Shown here: piece after piece, positions 16,435 to 25,345 of the stretch
Layout of the letters: every line of letters begins with the position of its first letter
Numbering within the stretch: position 1 is the first letter of the stretch
Origin: Clostridia bacterium
GTDB lineage: Bacteria; Bacillota; Clostridia; Acetivibrionales; JAFADI01
Direction: 5' to 3'
Length of the DNA: 55,954 bases
Assembly: GCA_026417615.1 (NCBI GenBank)
Contig: JAOACY010000022.1
Location: forward strand, 1-55,954
Made by a program: the position numbers and the translations under genes
The notes under the pieces: model-generated
The model's input: the letters and a program-made list of their open reading frames with translations, nothing else
What the model was told of the DNA's origin: nothing
The model's database searches: none

Positions 16435-19400
16435 ATGCCAAAAAGAGATGATATAAAAAAAGTTCTCGTAATAGGATCCGGCCCAATCATAATCGGCCAG
16501 GCCGCCGAATTCGACTATTCCGGCTCCCAGGCCTGCAAATCGCTTAAGGAAGAAGGAATAGAGGTTGTGCTGGTAAACAGCAATCCTGCCACCATTATGA
16601 CCGATGCAGATACGGCGGACAAGGTATATATTGAGCCTATAACCCTTGACTTCATGAAGCAGGTCATAAGGAAGGAAAGACCCGACGGCATACTCGCCTC
16701 CCTTGGAGGCCAGACAGGCCTCAACATGGCTGTGCAGCTTGCCGCCGACGGCATACTCGATGAACTGGGCATTGAGCTGCTTGGCACCTCGCTTCAGTCT
16801 ATCAAGAAGGCTGAAGACCGCGAGCTCTTCAAGATGACTATGCAGGAAATCAATGAAAAAGTGCCACACAGCACAATCGTCACAACCCTCGAAGCTGCCG
16901 TAGAATTTGCGCAAAACGTAGGCTTTCCCATAATTATCCGACCTGCCTACACTTTAGGAGGTACTGGCGGGGGTATAGCCAAGGATATGGATGAATTCAA
17001 ATATATCTGCGGGAAGGGCTTGAAGCTCAGCATGATAAACCAGGTGCTTCTGGAACAGAGTGTTGCCGGCTGGAAGGAAATTGAATACGAGGTCATGAGA
17101 GATGGAGCCGACAACTGCATAATCATATGCAATATGGAAAACTTCGACCCTGTAGGAGTCCACACGGGCGACAGTATAGTTGTGGCCCCAAGCCAGACTC
17201 TGTCCGACATTGAATATCAGATGCTGCGCTCCGCATCAATAAAAATAATCCGCGCCCTTGATATAAAGGGAGGCTGCAATATACAGTACGCTTTGAACCC
17301 TCACAGCTTCGAGTATGTCGTTATTGAGGTAAACCCAAGGGTAAGCCGCTCCAGCGCACTTGCATCCAAGGCCACAGGCTACCCTATCGCAAGGGTTACC
17401 GCAAAAATTGCTCTTGGCCTGAATCTTGATGAAATCAAGAATTCAGTAACTCAGAATACTTCTGCCTGCTTTGAGCCGTCACTTGACTATGTTGTTACAA
17501 AGGTGCCCAGATGGCCCTTCGATAAGTTCTCAACCGCTGACAGACGCCTTGGAACACAGATGAAAGCTACGGGAGAAGTAATGGCTATAGGAAGAACCTT
17601 TGAGGAATCTCTTTTAAAGGCCATTGACTCTCTGGACGTCAAGTTCAACTACCAGCTTGGGCTGAGCCTGTTTGACAGCATGTCCAAGGAAGATCTCATG
17701 GAGGCAATCAAGCAGCACAACGACCAGATTATTTTTGCCATTTGCAAGGCCCTTCAAAAGGGAGTCACAGCCGGTGAGATCATAAGCCTCACCAAGATTG
17801 ACGAATTCTTTATAAGAAAGCTTAAAAAAATCGTAAAGCTTGCTGAAGAAATAAAGAACGCGGGTATAGCATGGCTTGATTATGATTTATACTCCAGAGC
17901 CAAGAAAATCGGCTTTGGCGACTCATATATCGCAAACCTTACGGGAGTTCCCTTGGACAGGATTCTTGACTTGCGCCACAAATATCCCATAAACCCGGTT
18001 TACAAGATCGTTGATACCTGCGCAGGAGAGTTTGAGGCAGTTACACCATACTATTACTCAACCTATGAAGAGCGCGACGATGTCATTGTTTCAGATAACC
18101 GGAAGGTGCTTGTAATAGGCTCCGGTCCCATAAGAATCGGTCAGGGCATTGAGTTCGATTACTGCAGCGTTCACTCAGTAAGGACCTTGAGAGAGCTTGG
18201 CATTGAATCAATAATAATAAACAACAACCCGGAGACTGTAAGCACTGACTTCGACACCTCCGACAAGCTTTACTTCGAGCCCCTTACGAAGGAATGTGTC
18301 CTTGATGTTATTGAAAAAGAAAAGCCAATTGGAGTGATCGTGCAATTTGGAGGGCAGACCGCCATAAATCTGGCGTCAACTCTGCATAGGGAAGGCGTGA
18401 GGATTCTGGGAACCTCCGTAGAAAGTATAGATATCGCTGAAAACAGGGATAAATTCTTAAAGCTCCTTGAAGAGCTTGATATACCCATACCTCCCGGGAG
18501 TACTGCCTTCTCCCTGGAAGAAGCCAGGGCAATAGCAAACCGCATAGGCTTCCCTGTGCTTGTAAGACCTTCATATGTTCTGGGCGGAAGAGCAATGGAA
18601 ATTGTTTATAACGACAAGGAATTGGATGAATACATGGCTATGGCCGTTGATATCTCAACAGAGCATCCGGTGCTTATTGATAAATATATAGTTGGAAAAG
18701 AAGCCGAGGTTGACGGCATTTGCGACGGAGAGGAAGTACTGATACCGGGAATCATGGAGCACATTGAAAGAGCAGGTGTGCATTCCGGAGACAGTATTGC
18801 CGTATATCCTTCAAGAACACTGTCCGAAGCAGCAAAAAATACTATTGTGGAATATACCAAAAAGCTTGCCAAGGCTCTTGAAGTCGTCGGCCTCTTTAAT
18901 ATCCAGTTCGTGCTGGATCAGAACGAAAAGATTTACGTTATTGAGGTTAACCCGCGTGCAAGCCGTACCATTCCCATAATGAGCAAGATAACAGGAATTC
19001 CCATGGTGAATGTCGCAACAAAGCTTATTATGGGCAGCAAGCTGAAAGAGCTGGGCTATAAACCGGGTTTGGCAAAAGAGTCTGAGTTCTACGCCGTTAA
19101 GGCTCCAGTTTTCTCCTTCTCCAAGCTGGCAACGGTTGACACCTTCCTGGGTCCTGAAATGAAGTCAACAGGGGAGGTAATGGGCGTGGACAAGGATTAC
19201 TTCTCCGCATTGTACAAAGCCCTTGTTGCATCCGGCCTTAAAATACCCTCAGGAGGAAATGTTCTGCTCTCAGTTACAGACAGGGATAAGGAAGATTGCG
19301 CAGAGGTCGCTAAAAAGCTGTATAGTCTGAACTTTAAGCTGCTCGCAACGGAAGGAACCTGTGAATACCTTGCGAAAGCAGGAATAGAAGTTGAGCTTCT

Positions 19401-19644
19401 GCATAAGGATAAGGTTATTGATTATATTAAAAATGATATGCTCAAGCTTATTATTAATACACCTACAAAGGGGAAGATACCGTCAAGGTTCGGATTTCTT
19501 CTCAGGAGAACCTCAATAGAGTACAACGTTCCCTGTATAACATCGCTGGATACGGTAAATGCTGTCCTTTCCGTAATCGAACACTTCGTAAAAGACAGCA
19601 AAATGGAAATATATTCGCTTGATGAATATTCTGTCAGAAAGTAA
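16435..19644 (+). CDS. carB: Carbamoyl-phosphate synthase large subunit
   Basis: This 1069-residue subunit has the normal duplicated layout: two ATP-grasp halves, each starting with a VLVIGSGPI(I/R)IGQ loop (about residues 10 and 560), an oligomerisation region between them and a C-terminal allosteric MGS-like domain (about 940-1069). It makes carbamoyl phosphate from bicarbonate, ammonia and two ATP. It is full length with no frame break. It follows carA with 1 nt between them. Confidence 0.97.
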   Translation: MPKRDDIKKVLVIGSGPIIIGQAAEFDYSGSQACKSLKEEGIEVVLVNSNPATIMTDADTADKVYIEPITLDFMKQVIRKERPDGILASLGGQTGLNMAVQLAADGILDELGIELLGTSLQSIKKAEDRELFKMTMQEINEKVPHSTIVTTLEAAVEFAQNVGFPIIIRPAYTLGGTGGGIAKDMDEFKYICGKGLKLSMINQVLLEQSVAGWKEIEYEVMRDGADNCIIICNMENFDPVGVHTGDSIVVAPSQTLSDIEYQMLRSASIKIIRALDIKGGCNIQYALNPHSFEYVVIEVNPRVSRSSALASKATGYPIARVTAKIALGLNLDEIKNSVTQNTSACFEPSLDYVVTKVPRWPFDKFSTADRRLGTQMKATGEVMAIGRTFEESLLKAIDSLDVKFNYQLGLSLFDSMSKEDLMEAIKQHNDQIIFAICKALQKGVTAGEIISLTKIDEFFIRKLKKIVKLAEEIKNAGIAWLDYDLYSRAKKIGFGDSYIANLTGVPLDRILDLRHKYPINPVYKIVDTCAGEFEAVTPYYYSTYEERDDVIVSDNRKVLVIGSGPIRIGQGIEFDYCSVHSVRTLRELGIESIIINNNPETVSTDFDTSDKLYFEPLTKECVLDVIEKEKPIGVIVQFGGQTAINLASTLHREGVRILGTSVESIDIAENRDKFLKLLEELDIPIPPGSTAFSLEEARAIANRIGFPVLVRPSYVLGGRAMEIVYNDKELDEYMAMAVDISTEHPVLIDKYIVGKEAEVDGICDGEEVLIPGIMEHIERAGVHSGDSIAVYPSRTLSEAAKNTIVEYTKKLAKALEVVGLFNIQFVLDQNEKIYVIEVNPRASRTIPIMSKITGIPMVNVATKLIMGSKLKELGYKPGLAKESEFYAVKAPVFSFSKLATVDTFLGPEMKSTGEVMGVDKDYFSALYKALVASGLKIPSGGNVLLSVTDRDKEDCAEVAKKLYSLNFKLLATEGTCEYLAKAGIEVELLHKDKVIDYIKNDMLKLIINTPTKGKIPSRFGFLLRRTSIEYNVPCITSLDTVNAVLSVIEHFVKDSKMEIYSLDEYSVRK

Positions 19645-19723
19645 AAGAGGCTATTATTTCACGGAAGCTTGCAAAAATGGTTTTTTGCAGTGTAATCACA
19701 ATTATATTAAATGGAGGTGCGTT

Positions 19724-20641
19724 ATGAAACACTTAATCAGTCTTTATGACCTTAGCTTTGAAGAAATGGAAAAAATCCTGAGCCTTGCGGAAAAACTGAA
19801 AAGGCAGAACAAGGAAGGCATACAGCATCATCTCTTAAAGGGCAAAACCCTGGGAATGATATTTACCAAATCCTCAACCAGAACCCGGGTGTCCTTTGAG
19901 GTTGGAATGTACCAGCTCGGAGGATACTCTCTGTTCCTCAGCTCAAACGACATACAGTTAGGCAGGGGAGAAACCATATACGATACCGCCCGGGTGCTTT
20001 CCAGATATATAGACGGTATAATGATTAGGACTTTCAAGCAGAGTGACGTTGAGGATCTGGCCAAATATGGAACAATCCCGGTAATCAACGGCCTTACGGA
20101 CCTTATGCATCCTTGTCAGATACTTGCTGACCTTTTTACTGTTTATGAGCACAAACGTACTCTCAAAGGTCTGAAAATGGCCTATGTAGGTGATGGCAAC
20201 AACGTCGCCAACTCCCTTCTTCACGGCTGCGCCAAGGTTGGAATGCATATTGCAGTAGCTTCGCCCAGGGGCTTTGAATGTGATCAGAGCATAGTTTGCG
20301 AGGCACAGGGTGATGCAAAGGTTTCCGGCTCGCAAATCCTTCTGACGGAAGACCCGGTTGAGGCCGTCAAGGACGCTGACGTAATATATACGGACACATG
20401 GGTCAGCATGGGCCAGGAGGCCGAAAAGGAGCAAAGAGTGAAAATCTTTATGCCATACCAGGTAAACAGCACCCTCTTCTCCCACGCAAAGGAAGATGCC
20501 ATATTTCTGCACTGCCTGCCGGCATACAGGGGATATGAGGTTACGGAAGATATCATAGACGGTTCTCAGTCTGTTATATTTGATGAGGCGGAAAACCGTT
20601 TGCATGTGCAGAAGGCGGTTATGGCAATTCTTATGGGGTAA
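19724..20641 (+). CDS. argF: Ornithine carbamoyltransferase
   Basis: This 305-residue enzyme joins carbamoyl phosphate to ornithine to give citrulline. The carbamoyl-phosphate loop STRTRVSFE (about 49-57), HPCQILADL (about 130) and the ornithine-side HCLPAYRG (about 265) are intact. ATG 19724 follows GGAGGTG. Between carB and this start lies a small AT-rich hairpin TGCAAAAA/TTTTTGCA (19670-19689) of unknown use. The catabolic form (ArcB) is less likely because of the biosynthetic operon. Confidence 0.95.
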   Translation: MKHLISLYDLSFEEMEKILSLAEKLKRQNKEGIQHHLLKGKTLGMIFTKSSTRTRVSFEVGMYQLGGYSLFLSSNDIQLGRGETIYDTARVLSRYIDGIMIRTFKQSDVEDLAKYGTIPVINGLTDLMHPCQILADLFTVYEHKRTLKGLKMAYVGDGNNVANSLLHGCAKVGMHIAVASPRGFECDQSIVCEAQGDAKVSGSQILLTEDPVEAVKDADVIYTDTWVSMGQEAEKEQRVKIFMPYQVNSTLFSHAKEDAIFLHCLPAYRGYEVTEDIIDGSQSVIFDEAENRLHVQKAVMAILMG

Positions 20642-20665
20642 TTTATTTTTGGATGGTGAGGCTTT

Positions 20666-21139
20666 ATGAATTTTTCGTTTATTATCCGGAAGGCCACAAT
20701 TGAAGATGCTCCTGCAATCCAGGACATAATGCAGGAAGCCTTCAAAAAATACATGCAGGATACCGGTCTGGTTGGTACTATGGAAGCGCTTGAAGAATCC
20801 TTGGATGCAATTCGCGAAGATATAGCTTCCAAGGAAGTGTTCATAGCAATAATCGACAATACACCGGTAGGAACCATACGGGTTCAGCTGCTTCCCGACG
20901 GGACCGCCTATATCAGCAGGTTCGGCGTAAGACTTGAATACCATAATATCGGTATAGGCAAGGCTTTGATGAACCTTGTAGACAAGGTGCTCAAGGCTAA
21001 AGGAGTCAGCAGGGTGAGCCTTCACACCGCCTCCAAGTACAAGGACCTTGTAAGGTTCTACTACGGCCGAGGCTTCTATGTGGATTCCACAAGCAAAGAC
21101 CGTGGATATACACGGGCTTTGCTTGTGAAGGAATATTAA
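20666..21139 (+). CDS. GNAT-family N-acetyltransferase at the end of the arg operon
   Basis: This 157-residue single-domain acetyltransferase has the acetyl-CoA loop in LEYHNIGIGKALM (about residues 90-102) and a preceding substrate strand (ISRFGV). It starts 24 nt after argF with GGTGAGG and ends at the operon terminator, so it is co-transcribed with arginine synthesis genes. The operon lacks argJ and argA, which normally make N-acetylglutamate. A stand-alone short NAG synthase is therefore one possibility, but ordinary GNAT enzymes acetylating other amines or proteins are equally compatible. The fold is confident; the substrate is not. Confidence 0.8.
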   Translation: MNFSFIIRKATIEDAPAIQDIMQEAFKKYMQDTGLVGTMEALEESLDAIREDIASKEVFIAIIDNTPVGTIRVQLLPDGTAYISRFGVRLEYHNIGIGKALMNLVDKVLKAKGVSRVSLHTASKYKDLVRFYYGRGFYVDSTSKDRGYTRALLVKEY

Positions 21140-21140
21140 T

Positions 21141-21185
21141 AGGTCAAAATGGGTCAGTTGAAAGGTGGCAATCCCCTTTTGACCT
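21141..21185. terminator. Terminator at the end of the arg operon, between convergent genes
   Basis: AGGTCAAAATGGG (21141-21153) pairs with CCCCTTTTGACCT (21173-21185) with one mismatch and a 19-nt loop, followed by TTATCTCT. It lies between the GNAT gene and the convergent chemoreceptor gene and may act on both strands. Confidence 0.65.
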
Positions 21186-21191
21186 TTATCT

Positions 21192-22871
21192 CTAATATTT
21201 CCCGAACTCATTATCGCTAAGGATTATTCTTTTATGCCCCTCAGTCTTGCCCTCCTTCATGTGCTCCAAGGTTCTCAATACATCACCATTGATCTTGTCA
21301 GGTCTTCTTGAAAACACTTCAGAGCCCGCTGATTTCCTGAGTTTGAACCTTAGCACCTGTTCCTTCAAAAGCTCGGCCTGGCTTGCAAGCTCTTCACTTG
21401 CCGCAGCGCTCTCCTCTGAAGTGGCAGAGTTTGTCTGGACAACATCGGAAACCTGCATTATACCCTGGTTGATCTGTGAAATTCCCATAGCCTGTTCATT
21501 GGAAGCTACAGCAATTTCCCCCACCAAAGCTGCAACCTTTGTCACTCCCTCCACTATGCTGTCCAGGGCCGCAGCCGTCTGGTTTGCCATTTTTGTACCT
21601 TCCTCAACCTTATTTATGGAACCCTCAATCATTGCAGTGGTTTCCTTGGCTGCATTTGCAGAACGAGCGGCAAGATTCCTGACTTCCTCGGCGACGACCG
21701 CAAAGCCCTTTCCGTGCTGTCCCGCCCTTGCAGCCTCAACCGCCGCATTAAGAGCAAGTATGTTCGTCTGGAAGGCAATTTCATCAATTACCTTAATTAT
21801 TTTAGAAATATTTGCGGAAGCACTATTAATTTCATCCATAGCCTTCAGCATTTCCTTCATTTGTGAATTGCCGGAAGCCGCGTTGACTTTCGCGCTCTCC
21901 GCCAGGCTGTTTGCCTGAGCGGCATTTTCAGCATTCTGCTTTGTCTGTGAGGAAATCTCTTCAAGAGAAGCAGTAAGCTGCTGGATTGAGCTGGCCTGCT
22001 CTGTAGCCCCCTGCGACAAAGCCATGGCTGAGTCGGATACCTGTTTTGAACCGGAGGCAACCTGCTGCGCGGCAGAGTTGATATTTGCCAGAACCTCATT
22101 CATGCTCTCAACCATTTTCATAAAGTCACCTGCAAGCACTGCAATTTCATCTTTGCCCTTTATTTCAAGTTCTATATCCAGATTGCCCTTTGCAACGCTT
22201 TGGGCAGCATGAACCAAATCCTTTACCGGCCTACTTACAGCTCGTGATATGAATATCCCCAGGCCAATGGCAAATCCCATGCCTGCAAGAATAAATGCTA
22301 TCATGGTTGTAGTTGCAGCCATGGATCTGTTATGGTTTTCATTAGTTTTCTTGTCTGCTGCCTTAACATTGTAATCAAATAAAGAATTATATGATGGATA
22401 TATGAGCTGTGCCAGAGGAAACAATTCTTTGAGCATTATGTCAAAAGCCTCGGCGCGCCTGCCCTGGAGTGCTAATGAAATAAGCTGCTCCCTGAAATTC
22501 TTGTATTTTTCCAGGTAACCCTTCAGATTCTTAAATTCCTGCTTCTCTTCCTCCGAAATTGTCTTTTCATACTCTGTCATGCTATTATTAATAATTGCAT
22601 CACTTTCTTTTATCTGATCAATGTAAGTGCTTCTGTCGCCTTCCTGCATGATTGTGTACAAAATGTTGACACGGATTTTCTGGAATTCTACTGCAACATT
22701 TTTCATTTGAGGAAGAGGTCTTGTATTGTTTATATAAATACTCTCTGATGCATCCTTTATCTGGTTAATGTAAAATATGCCAACAGCGCCTACAACACCG
22801 GATATTAACGCAACAGCCACAAAAGCGGAAATTAATTTTGTACTGATTTTTAGATTATTGAACCATCTCAT
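21192..22871 (-). CDS. Methyl-accepting chemotaxis protein with four-helix-bundle sensor
   Basis: This 559-residue chemoreceptor has a transmembrane helix (about 11-32), an extracellular all-helical sensor of about 155 residues (4HB_MCP type, with the typical [11 protein letters not shown] near its start), a second helix (about 190-212), HAMP and the methyl-accepting hairpin. The tip reads [25 protein letters not shown]. The ATG overlaps the cheW stop (ATGA), so the receptor and its coupling protein are made together. There is no CheR tether at the C-terminus. Confidence 0.94.
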   Translation of the reverse strand: MRWFNNLKISTKLISAFVAVALISGVVGAVGIFYINQIKDASESIYINNTRPLPQMKNVAVEFQKIRVNILYTIMQEGDRSTYIDQIKESDAIINNSMTEYEKTISEEEKQEFKNLKGYLEKYKNFREQLISLALQGRRAEAFDIMLKELFPLAQLIYPSYNSLFDYNVKAADKKTNENHNRSMAATTTMIAFILAGMGFAIGLGIFISRAVSRPVKDLVHAAQSVAKGNLDIELEIKGKDEIAVLAGDFMKMVESMNEVLANINSAAQQVASGSKQVSDSAMALSQGATEQASSIQQLTASLEEISSQTKQNAENAAQANSLAESAKVNAASGNSQMKEMLKAMDEINSASANISKIIKVIDEIAFQTNILALNAAVEAARAGQHGKGFAVVAEEVRNLAARSANAAKETTAMIEGSINKVEEGTKMANQTAAALDSIVEGVTKVAALVGEIAVASNEQAMGISQINQGIMQVSDVVQTNSATSEESAAASEELASQAELLKEQVLRFKLRKSAGSEVFSRRPDKINGDVLRTLEHMKEGKTEGHKRIILSDNEFGKY

Positions 22872-23380
22872 TGATCAAACCCCCCGTTTTTAATGTCCTC
22901 CATGCACTTTGCCTCATCTTCGTTTATAAGCCTGTAGCAGTCCAGAATAAGTTTTACTTCGTTCCCCACCTTGCCAACAGCCTTGATATACCTGCTGCTT
23001 CCCCTTCCAACCTCAGGGGGTTCTACGATTTCAGTCTCCGGAATAAACATGACTTCAGAAACACTGTCTACCACAAGACCTATGGATATTTCCCTGATGT
23101 CTACGATAATCACACAGGTTCTGTCATTGTAGTCCTTGAAAGGCTTTTTAAACCTCAGTCTTACATCCATTACCGGTATAATTTTCCCTCTTAAATTAAT
23201 TATCCCCCGAATGTATTCCGGCATCTCGGGAACCTCAGTGATAGGCTGAATTCCGATAATTTCCTTTACATAGCTGATTTGCATGGCATAGGACTCGCTT
23301 CCGAGCCTGAAGGTGAGAAATTTTCCCTTCTGGGTGTCTTCCTGCTGTTGACCCGGATCTTCACTAAAATTATCTTTCAT
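22868..23380 (-). CDS. cheW: Chemotaxis coupling protein CheW
   Basis: This 170-residue protein is a CheW domain (about residues 20-165) with the expected strands [34 protein letters not shown] and [12 protein letters not shown]. It links receptors to the CheA kinase. A charged N-terminal tail of about 18 residues precedes the domain. ATG 23380 follows AGGGGGTG. The downstream overlap with a receptor gene suggests this CheW serves that receptor. Confidence 0.95.
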   Translation of the reverse strand: MKDNFSEDPGQQQEDTQKGKFLTFRLGSESYAMQISYVKEIIGIQPITEVPEMPEYIRGIINLRGKIIPVMDVRLRFKKPFKDYNDRTCVIIVDIREISIGLVVDSVSEVMFIPETEIVEPPEVGRGSSRYIKAVGKVGNEVKLILDCYRLINEDEAKCMEDIKNGGFDQ

Positions 23381-23405
23381 TCAAGCACCCCCTATAAAAT
23401 TAAAA

Positions 23406-23423
23406 TACCATAATAATATGGTA
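23406..23423. promoter_or_regulatory. Palindrome upstream of cheW
   Basis: TACCATA-ATAA-TATGGTA is a perfect 7-bp-arm dyad, 26 nt before the cheW ATG and overlapping a weak minus-strand promoter candidate (TTGTAC plus AT-rich -10). It could be an operator, or an AT-rich hairpin in the leader. Otherwise 23424-23640 shows no gene. Confidence 0.35.
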
Positions 23424-23649
23424 CAAAAAAAACCTTGTGATTAAAATGGAAATAGTTTGATGCTATTCTATAAATTAACTTTGTAATTAATTCCTTGTAT
23501 TGATTTGTCCTATTCGTTTATCTCGAAGCAAATATTTATATGTATTTGCGAGAAAAATCAACAAATACCATAATTGCAGAAGATAATCAAATCTCATTCC
23601 CCTTTCTCGGCTAATATGCACTAATAATCAAAAAAATGCATACTATGTA

Positions 23650-23678
23650 TTGTAATATATATTTAAAAAGAGTATAAT
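23650..23678 (+). promoter_or_regulatory. Sigma-A promoter of the corA transcript
   Basis: TTGTAA (23650-23655), 17 nt and TATAAT (23673-23678). The start is predicted near 23685, 17 nt before an intrinsic terminator. Confidence 0.72.
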
Positions 23679-23701
23679 TACATTGACAACTGAATTGAGC
23701 C

Positions 23702-23728
23702 CCGTCGCTTGTCGCTGACGGTTTTTTT
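23702..23728 (+). terminator. Promoter-proximal intrinsic terminator in the corA leader
   Basis: CCGTC (23702-23706) pairs with GACGG (23717-23721), followed by seven T residues (23722-23728). The only upstream plus-strand promoter is about 20 nt away, so a terminated RNA would be about 40-45 nt. It therefore looks like an attenuator or a tiny RNA, not the end of a gene. Confidence 0.6.
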
Positions 23729-23759
23729 ATGTAAATTCTGCAAAATGGAGGTGAAAGGC

Positions 23760-23906
23760 ATGGAATGTGACCCTGGCGGCAATTGCCATAAGCGATGTTT
23801 TTTAACTGTTGTAATCAAAGGGTTTTGTTTGCCTTGCCTGTCACCTGGCATATCAAGCAAGGCAGATAATCCCTCCGTGACATTTAATCCATACCAGAGA
23901 GGGTGA
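23760..23906 (+). CDS. Cys-rich 48-residue leader ORF before corA
   Basis: ATG 23760 follows a strong site (GGAGGTGAAAGGC) and the frame ends at a TGA 5 nt before the corA ATG. The predicted peptide starts MECDPGGNCHKRC, contains a CLPC pair and has five Cys and five Pro in 48 residues. The codons run between the promoter-proximal terminator and corA, so translation of this ORF could be coupled to corA expression. Pro-rich leader peptides controlling Mg2+ transporters are known in enterobacteria (mgtL), but homology is not claimed. It may instead be a small metal-binding protein. I do not recognise a family. Confidence 0.45.
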   Translation: MECDPGGNCHKRCFLTVVIKGFCLPCLSPGISSKADNPSVTFNPYQRG

Positions 23907-23911
23907 TTTTA

Positions 23912-24850
23912 ATGCTTGAAATTTTCAAGACAGTAAACAACGAAATAATTTCCACAGACGCTTTTGAAGATGGTGTCTGGGTAAACCTTGTCAATCCGGA
24001 TGAGAATGAAATTAATACCGTAAGCAGGGCATTAAATGTGGAAGCTGACTTTTTGAAGGCTGCACTTGACGAAGAAGAAAGAGCGAGAATAGAAAGCGAT
24101 AACGGCACCACACTTATAATTGTAGACATACCCGTTGTTGAAAAAGAGGGTAAGATGAATGTTTACACCACCATCCCTCTAGCAATCATTCTCATAAAGC
24201 ATATGATAATTACGGTATGCCTTAAGGAAGATACTCTTCTAAATGACTTTAAAAACAACAAGGTTAAATCCTTCTTGACACAGTATAAAACCAGGTTTGT
24301 CCTGCAGATACTTCATAAGAACGCGACAAGATACCTGCAGTACCTCAAGCATATTGACAAGACCAGCAGCAGGATTGAGCAAGACCTTCACAAATCCATG
24401 AAAAACAAGGAGCTCATTCAGATGCTGAAGCTGGAGAAAAGCCTTGTATATTTTTCAACGGCGCTGAAATCAAATGAGGTAATTCTGGAAAAGCTGATGA
24501 AGTACGAGCATATAAAAAACTACCCTGAAGATGCCGATTTGCTGGAAGACGTAATTATTGAAAACAAGCAGGCAATCGAGATGGCCAACATTTACAGCAG
24601 CATACTTACAGGAACTATGGACGCATTTGCGTCTGTTATATCAAACAATTTGAATATTGTAATGAAATTTTTGACGTCAGTTACCATTGTAATGGCCATA
24701 CCTACCATGATTTCAAGCTTCTTCGGAATGAACGTGGAGCTTCCGCTGCCCATGGAGAACAATCCGTTTTCATTCTGGATAATCATCGGAATTGCTTTGT
24801 CCCTCTGCTTGATAACAGGTTATACCCTGTATAAGAAAAAGATGTTTTAA
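23912..24850 (+). CDS. corA: CorA-family magnesium/divalent cation channel
   Basis: This 312-residue protein has a large cytoplasmic helical funnel, a long stalk helix and two C-terminal transmembrane helices (about 252-272 and 285-305). The signature GMN is present in SSFFGMNVELPLP between them, and the tail is basic (YKKKMF). It forms a pentameric Mg2+ (possibly Co2+/Ni2+) channel. ATG 23912 follows GAGGGTG; three in-frame codons upstream are unlikely to be used. It stands alone behind a leader with a terminator and a short ORF, which suggests attenuation control. Confidence 0.93.
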   Translation: MLEIFKTVNNEIISTDAFEDGVWVNLVNPDENEINTVSRALNVEADFLKAALDEEERARIESDNGTTLIIVDIPVVEKEGKMNVYTTIPLAIILIKHMIITVCLKEDTLLNDFKNNKVKSFLTQYKTRFVLQILHKNATRYLQYLKHIDKTSSRIEQDLHKSMKNKELIQMLKLEKSLVYFSTALKSNEVILEKLMKYEHIKNYPEDADLLEDVIIENKQAIEMANIYSSILTGTMDAFASVISNNLNIVMKFLTSVTIVMAIPTMISSFFGMNVELPLPMENNPFSFWIIIGIALSLCLITGYTLYKKKMF

Positions 24851-24872
24851 TCCTGACAATCAGACATGACAA

Positions 24873-24897
24873 GTGCCCGGGTAACCGGGTACTTTTT
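24873..24897 (+). terminator. corA terminator
   Basis: GTGCCCGG (24873-24880) pairs with CCGGGTAC (24885-24892) across a GTAA loop, followed by TTTTT. It overlaps the end of the minus-strand repeat-protein gene. Confidence 0.85.
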
Positions 24898-25120
24898 ATC
24901 TTTCACTTAAATTTCCTGCACCGTCATAGAAGCTTTCATCAGGCTGCCTCAGCACTCCTTGGCTGTCGTAAAACTCTTCGTCAGGCTGCCTCAGCACTCC
25001 TAAATAATCAAAATAGTCCTCCCCAGGCTCACGAGCTATTCCTTCCCCGTCAATATAACTATCTCCGGGATTCCTTAAAATTCCTTGGGCGTCATAGAAC
25101 TTTTCTTTAAGTGAATACAA
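24896..25120 (-). CDS. Small 14-residue tandem-repeat protein, unrecognised
   Basis: This 74-residue protein is four and a half copies of a 14-residue unit with the pattern [FY]-x-D-x-x-G-x-L-R-x-P-x-[ED]-x after a short MYSLKEK start. The DNA repeats are visible: TCAGGCTGCCTCAGCACTCC occurs twice 42 nt apart. The unit has conserved Asp, Gly, Arg and Pro, which suggests a repeated turn and strand fold. There is no signal peptide or membrane segment. The start is TTG at 25120 with only a fair site (GAGTGATT). It is isolated between corA and the ABC/MoxR locus. I know no function for it. Confidence 0.6.
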   Translation of the reverse strand: MYSLKEKFYDAQGILRNPGDSYIDGEGIAREPGEDYFDYLGVLRQPDEEFYDSQGVLRQPDESFYDGAGNLSER

Positions 25121-25235
25121 AAATCAATCACTCTTTCGTTAGCTGTTTTGATTGAACAATATTATAACATATTCCAGACAATATGAAAAATATTTTTTAG
25201 TTCCATTTATTTTCAACATTGTTACGATTATGTTC

Positions 25236-25264
25236 TTGTTACATTTTCTTATATGTATTATAAT
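25236..25264 (+). promoter_or_regulatory. Sigma-A promoter of the ABC/MoxR/vWA locus
   Basis: TTGTTA (25236-25241), 17 nt and TATAAT (25259-25264), with a start near 25271 and a leader of about 75 nt. A second TATAAT at 25288-25293 lacks a good -35. Confidence 0.7.
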
Positions 25265-25345
25265 AAACTTATTTGTTAAAGTTCAAGTATAATAATCTGG
25301 AACTTTTTCAAGGAAAAGCAGTCTTATATTACTTGAGGTGATAGA

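Noticed and set aside
19958-21211. 417-codon open frame on the minus strand across argF and the GNAT gene
   Set aside because: It lies antisense to two well-supported enzymes with intact motifs, has no ribosome site and shows no recognisable domain; it is a shadow frame.
23684-23760. Mg2+ M-box riboswitch before corA
   Set aside because: The leader between promoter and ORF is too short and lacks the conserved M-box blocks I know.
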